This document shows, in pieces, positions 61,559-64,000 of a stretch of DNA of 64,000 nt. Below the pieces are notes generated by a model. That model searched no databases. It saw nothing but the letters and a program-made list of their open reading frames with translations, and had not been told where the DNA came from. The DNA is from Anas platyrhynchos (taxonomy: Eukaryota; Chordata; Aves; Anseriformes; Anatidae), in the NCBI RefSeq assembly GCF_047663525.1, contig NC_092594.1, positions 38,134,001-38,198,000 of the forward strand. The letters run 5' to 3'. Position numbers and translations under genes: made by a program. Each line of letters starts with the position of its first letter. The first letter of the stretch is position 1.

Positions 61559-62999
61559 CATGGAATTTTGTTGGGAAAAAAAAATAAAATAAAGGGAAGA
61601 ATTAAAAACCTGTGGCACACTTTTCAAAAGAACGGGGATGCAAACACTGCAACAGCTTTCCCTAAGCTAGAGTAGACAATGTGGTAAAACCAAGAGCTCC
61701 AGAGAAAGTCACCAAGGGAATGCATTAAAGAAACAACCATTACTCTTCCATGGCTGATGACAATCACTGCAGATGTTTTGGATATACTCACATTCTCTTT
61801 CCTGGCTTTTAAGCACTCAATAATTAACTCCCAGCGATCTGTCACTCTTCACGTATCATTTTGTTGGTGATGACTCACAACCATTCCTTCACAATTACTC
61901 TTTCTCAAGGTTATTTCCAGATCTACCACTTGACATAACCAGAGAGTGTAAGGTCTACACCTGCTGATTTCACTTTTGAATTTGAATTCTGTTTTCTTCA
62001 GCAATAATTTTAACATTAGCACTTGTCTATTTTCTGACCGAGTTCCAGTCTTCTTTCATCAATCATCATCTTTAACTTTCTCTGATTGCATTAAAACATT
62101 TAGAAAAAAGGCAGCTTTTCACCATTTACAACTTCTTGTACTTAAAAATTTTTACGTGTACTTATTATTCTTATTATTTAAATCTTGTATTTAAAATACG
62201 CAAAGATAGCATTTTTTCCTTGCAAAGGCTGAGTAAGCCATTCCCAATCTGTTTTGTTTTAGAAATCTCCTTTTATGTGTACTTTTCTTTCCCAGATAAA
62301 ATATTTCATCTTTCACTTCTAGAAGCTGAGCAGGAATTGCCAGTGATAGTATACACATGGATTTCATTACATCATGAACATCAGCTTTATTTTCACTGTA
62401 TACACGGAACATCCATGTTCTGTACTCACTGTTTGCCTTTGTCCCAGCATTCATCGGATTATGAGAGTGGGCTGAAGCAGAAAGCATTCTGCTGGTTTAT
62501 CTACCACTGGTGATTCCCTTCAGATCTGTAGCACTGGAGGCTGTGGTAGACCTGATGGAGAGGCATGGTAACACCAAACCCGTATCTCATACCTCCCTGC
62601 CTCTGTTTCTGTAAGCACCATAATGTTGTAGGCAGTAAATGACAGGAGACAGTTCACAATTCTCCCCCGGCAGCAGGCTCCACCCAAGGTAACAGGATTC
62701 TCTGAAGCGCATACTCAACCAGCGACCGTATGCCTTGCGTTTACAGTCATGCACTGGCAAATTCTCAGTTTGATCACGGAGGCTTCACCCCTCGAAAACC
62801 AGCTTACTGGAACAGCAGGCCTGCTCTCAGCACCATGCAGCTGTGGATCTCAGAAGGCACAACGTTGCCTGAGCTGTAAGACCCCGCTGCAACCATTAAC
62901 GAAGATTCATGACGGCCTTTCTTTGGCCTCCCTGCTACAGCCCCCTGCTTTGCTACCAATGCTCCTCAGAGCACCGACACCACGATCAGCAGCCACCAC

Positions 63000-63130
63000 G
63001 TTATGTCAGCTCTTGGTGGTGCTTTCCCAGGCTTCATTTTCAGAACTGCAGACGCCACCTCCTCGCAGAGAGCAGATGACTCCGTACTTTCCTTGACATC
63101 ATCCTCTGGCCCAGGCAGCTCTCGGGGCGC
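63000..63130 (-). mobile_element. Possible decayed LINE reverse-transcriptase fragment
   Basis: On the minus strand a short frame reads EEVASAVLKMKPGKAPPRADI. This resembles the N-terminal reverse-transcriptase motif of RTE- and L2-type LINEs (a KMK-x-GKAxGPDDI pattern). Only about 20 residues match and the rest of the enzyme is not seen, so this is tentative. It could be chance. Confidence 0.35.
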
Positions 63131-63180
63131 AGGCCGGCTGGCACAGCACTCGGCAGCTCCGTTTGCAGCAGGGGCCTGCA

Positions 63181-63345
63181 CAGAATCACAGAATTTCTAG
63201 GTTGGAAGAGACCTCAAGATCATCGAGTCCAACCTCTAACCTAACACTAACAGTCCCCACTAAACCATATCCCTAAGCTAGATAAAGATAAGGTCGCCCC
63301 TGAGCCTCCTGAGCCTCCTCTTCTCCAGGCCTTGTCCTCCTGCTC
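63181..63345 (-). mobile_element. CR1 LINE 3' fragment with internal deletion
   Basis: The plus strand starts CAGAATCACAGAATTTCTAGG and reads the reverse complement of the same CR1 3' end found at 2,868 and 49,498. After the CTTAGGGATATGG block (minus sense) it jumps through a short CTTTATCTAG filler to the GACCTTAT and GAGAAGAGGAGGCTCAGG blocks. About 220 bases present in the copy at 49,498 are missing. Confidence 0.9.
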
Positions 63346-64000
63346 CTTCCGTGCAGCCAAGCCCTGGATGAAGGCCTCGGTGGGACATCTGGCTGCAGGG
63401 AGCACGCTGTTTTCTTTATGATCCTGAAGTTCTCAGTGTTTGCCTGTGCAGCACCAAGCCTTTACTCAGATTTGTGGGAGGCAACACAGAATTACCTTGG
63501 GCTCGGCCTGTAAGACAGAGCCTTGCTCCGTCGCCTCGAAGGAACACCCAGCACACAACGTACTGGGCTAGTCCGCATGGCTGGCAGCAAAAACCATTTT
63601 CAATCCATTTCTGGAATGCAGTAGCATTCGAAATAAGAATAATACTTAGCAAATATTTTGCTTCAAAGCCTGGTAGAATAGCAGAGGGTTTATAAAACAT
63701 CTGGAGTATCAAAGCTGTTCCGTGACAGTTCTTGGGAACACACGCGCTATTTCGACACAGCTCAATGAGAAGGAATCACATGAAAAAGCAGACTTTGGTG
63801 TTAAGCCTTAGGCAAAAAGAAAGAAAAAAAGAAAGTAGCTGCACCTTATGATAGGCACTGGATCGGTGTTTTCAGTTTAGTTTCCCGTCATCACGAGGCA
63901 AAATTCTGATCACTCGGGCCACCTGACGGGCACCTTCCCTTAAACGCCTCATTGATGAGTAAAATGCTACTCAAGTTTTGCTAGTGCCAGTTGAGCACCT

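Larger units (their letters stand above)
56206..64000. other. Intergenic region downstream of IL23R
   Basis: No coding exon was recognised. The region contains a MIR SINE (59,848-59,985), an AAC-type repeat (60,824-60,850), a GGAAA microsatellite (61,329-61,558), a possible LINE remnant (about 63,000-63,130) and a CR1 (63,181-63,345). By synteny IL12RB2 should follow on the + strand, but neither its signal peptide nor its first domain was found, so it probably starts beyond the window. Confidence 0.7.

Noticed and set aside
61276-61627. Minus-strand frames with repeated FLSFP
   Set aside because: Translation of the GGAAA microsatellite.

Overview
This is vertebrate, almost certainly bird, nuclear DNA. 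Three things point there: several CR1 LINE 3' ends with the ATTCTGTG tail repeat typical of birds, intron-rich genes with compact introns, and the gene order MIER1 (+), SLC35D1 (-), IL23R (+), which matches the order on human chromosome 1p31. The species cannot be named from the sequence. No rRNA, tRNA, CRISPR array or prokaryotic feature was seen.

Layout. Bases 1-28,900 are an AT-rich stretch holding MIER1, a chromatin co-repressor subunit with ELM2 and SANT domains. Twelve coding exons run from a 25-base exon at 5833 to a stop at 25,856, followed by a 3' UTR of about 3 kb. The first exon or exons lie upstream of the window or were not recognised. MIER1 meets SLC35D1 tail to tail: their likely poly(A) signals are under 400 bases apart. 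SLC35D1, the ER UDP-glucuronate/UDP-GalNAc transporter, runs leftward from a CpG-island first exon near 36,984 to a stop at 30,636. Its intron 2 is almost pure G-tracts on the + strand. About 110 bases upstream of its first ATG starts a 3.1-kb minisatellite (37,093-40,235) built from 13-base and 16-base units with a visible higher-order structure. A GC-rich stretch without a recognised gene follows (40,236-43,975), with an excess of CACGTG E-boxes.

IL23R (+) occupies 43,976-55,638 in fourteen coding exons. The predicted protein has 776 residues: signal peptide, Ig-like domain, cytokine-receptor homology region with WSAWS, two further fibronectin III domains, one membrane span and a STAT3-type tail. 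The two extra FNIII domains resemble D4 and D5 of IL12RB2 and are absent from human IL23R. The tail also differs from human in its tyrosine motifs. The 5' half of IL23R is very GC-rich and the 3' half AT-rich, with the change near 48-49 kb. The rest of the window (56-64 kb) is intergenic, with an old MIR SINE, a perfect (GGAAA)n tract of about 230 bases, an internally deleted CR1 and a possible decayed LINE reverse-transcriptase fragment. IL12RB2, expected next by synteny, was not found inside the window.

The three genes are neighbours without an evident shared pathway: transcriptional repression, nucleotide-sugar transport for proteoglycan synthesis, and cytokine signalling. The main points for follow-up are the extra FNIII domains and altered tyrosine motifs of IL23R, and the paired G-rich arrays that bracket the SLC35D1 promoter.
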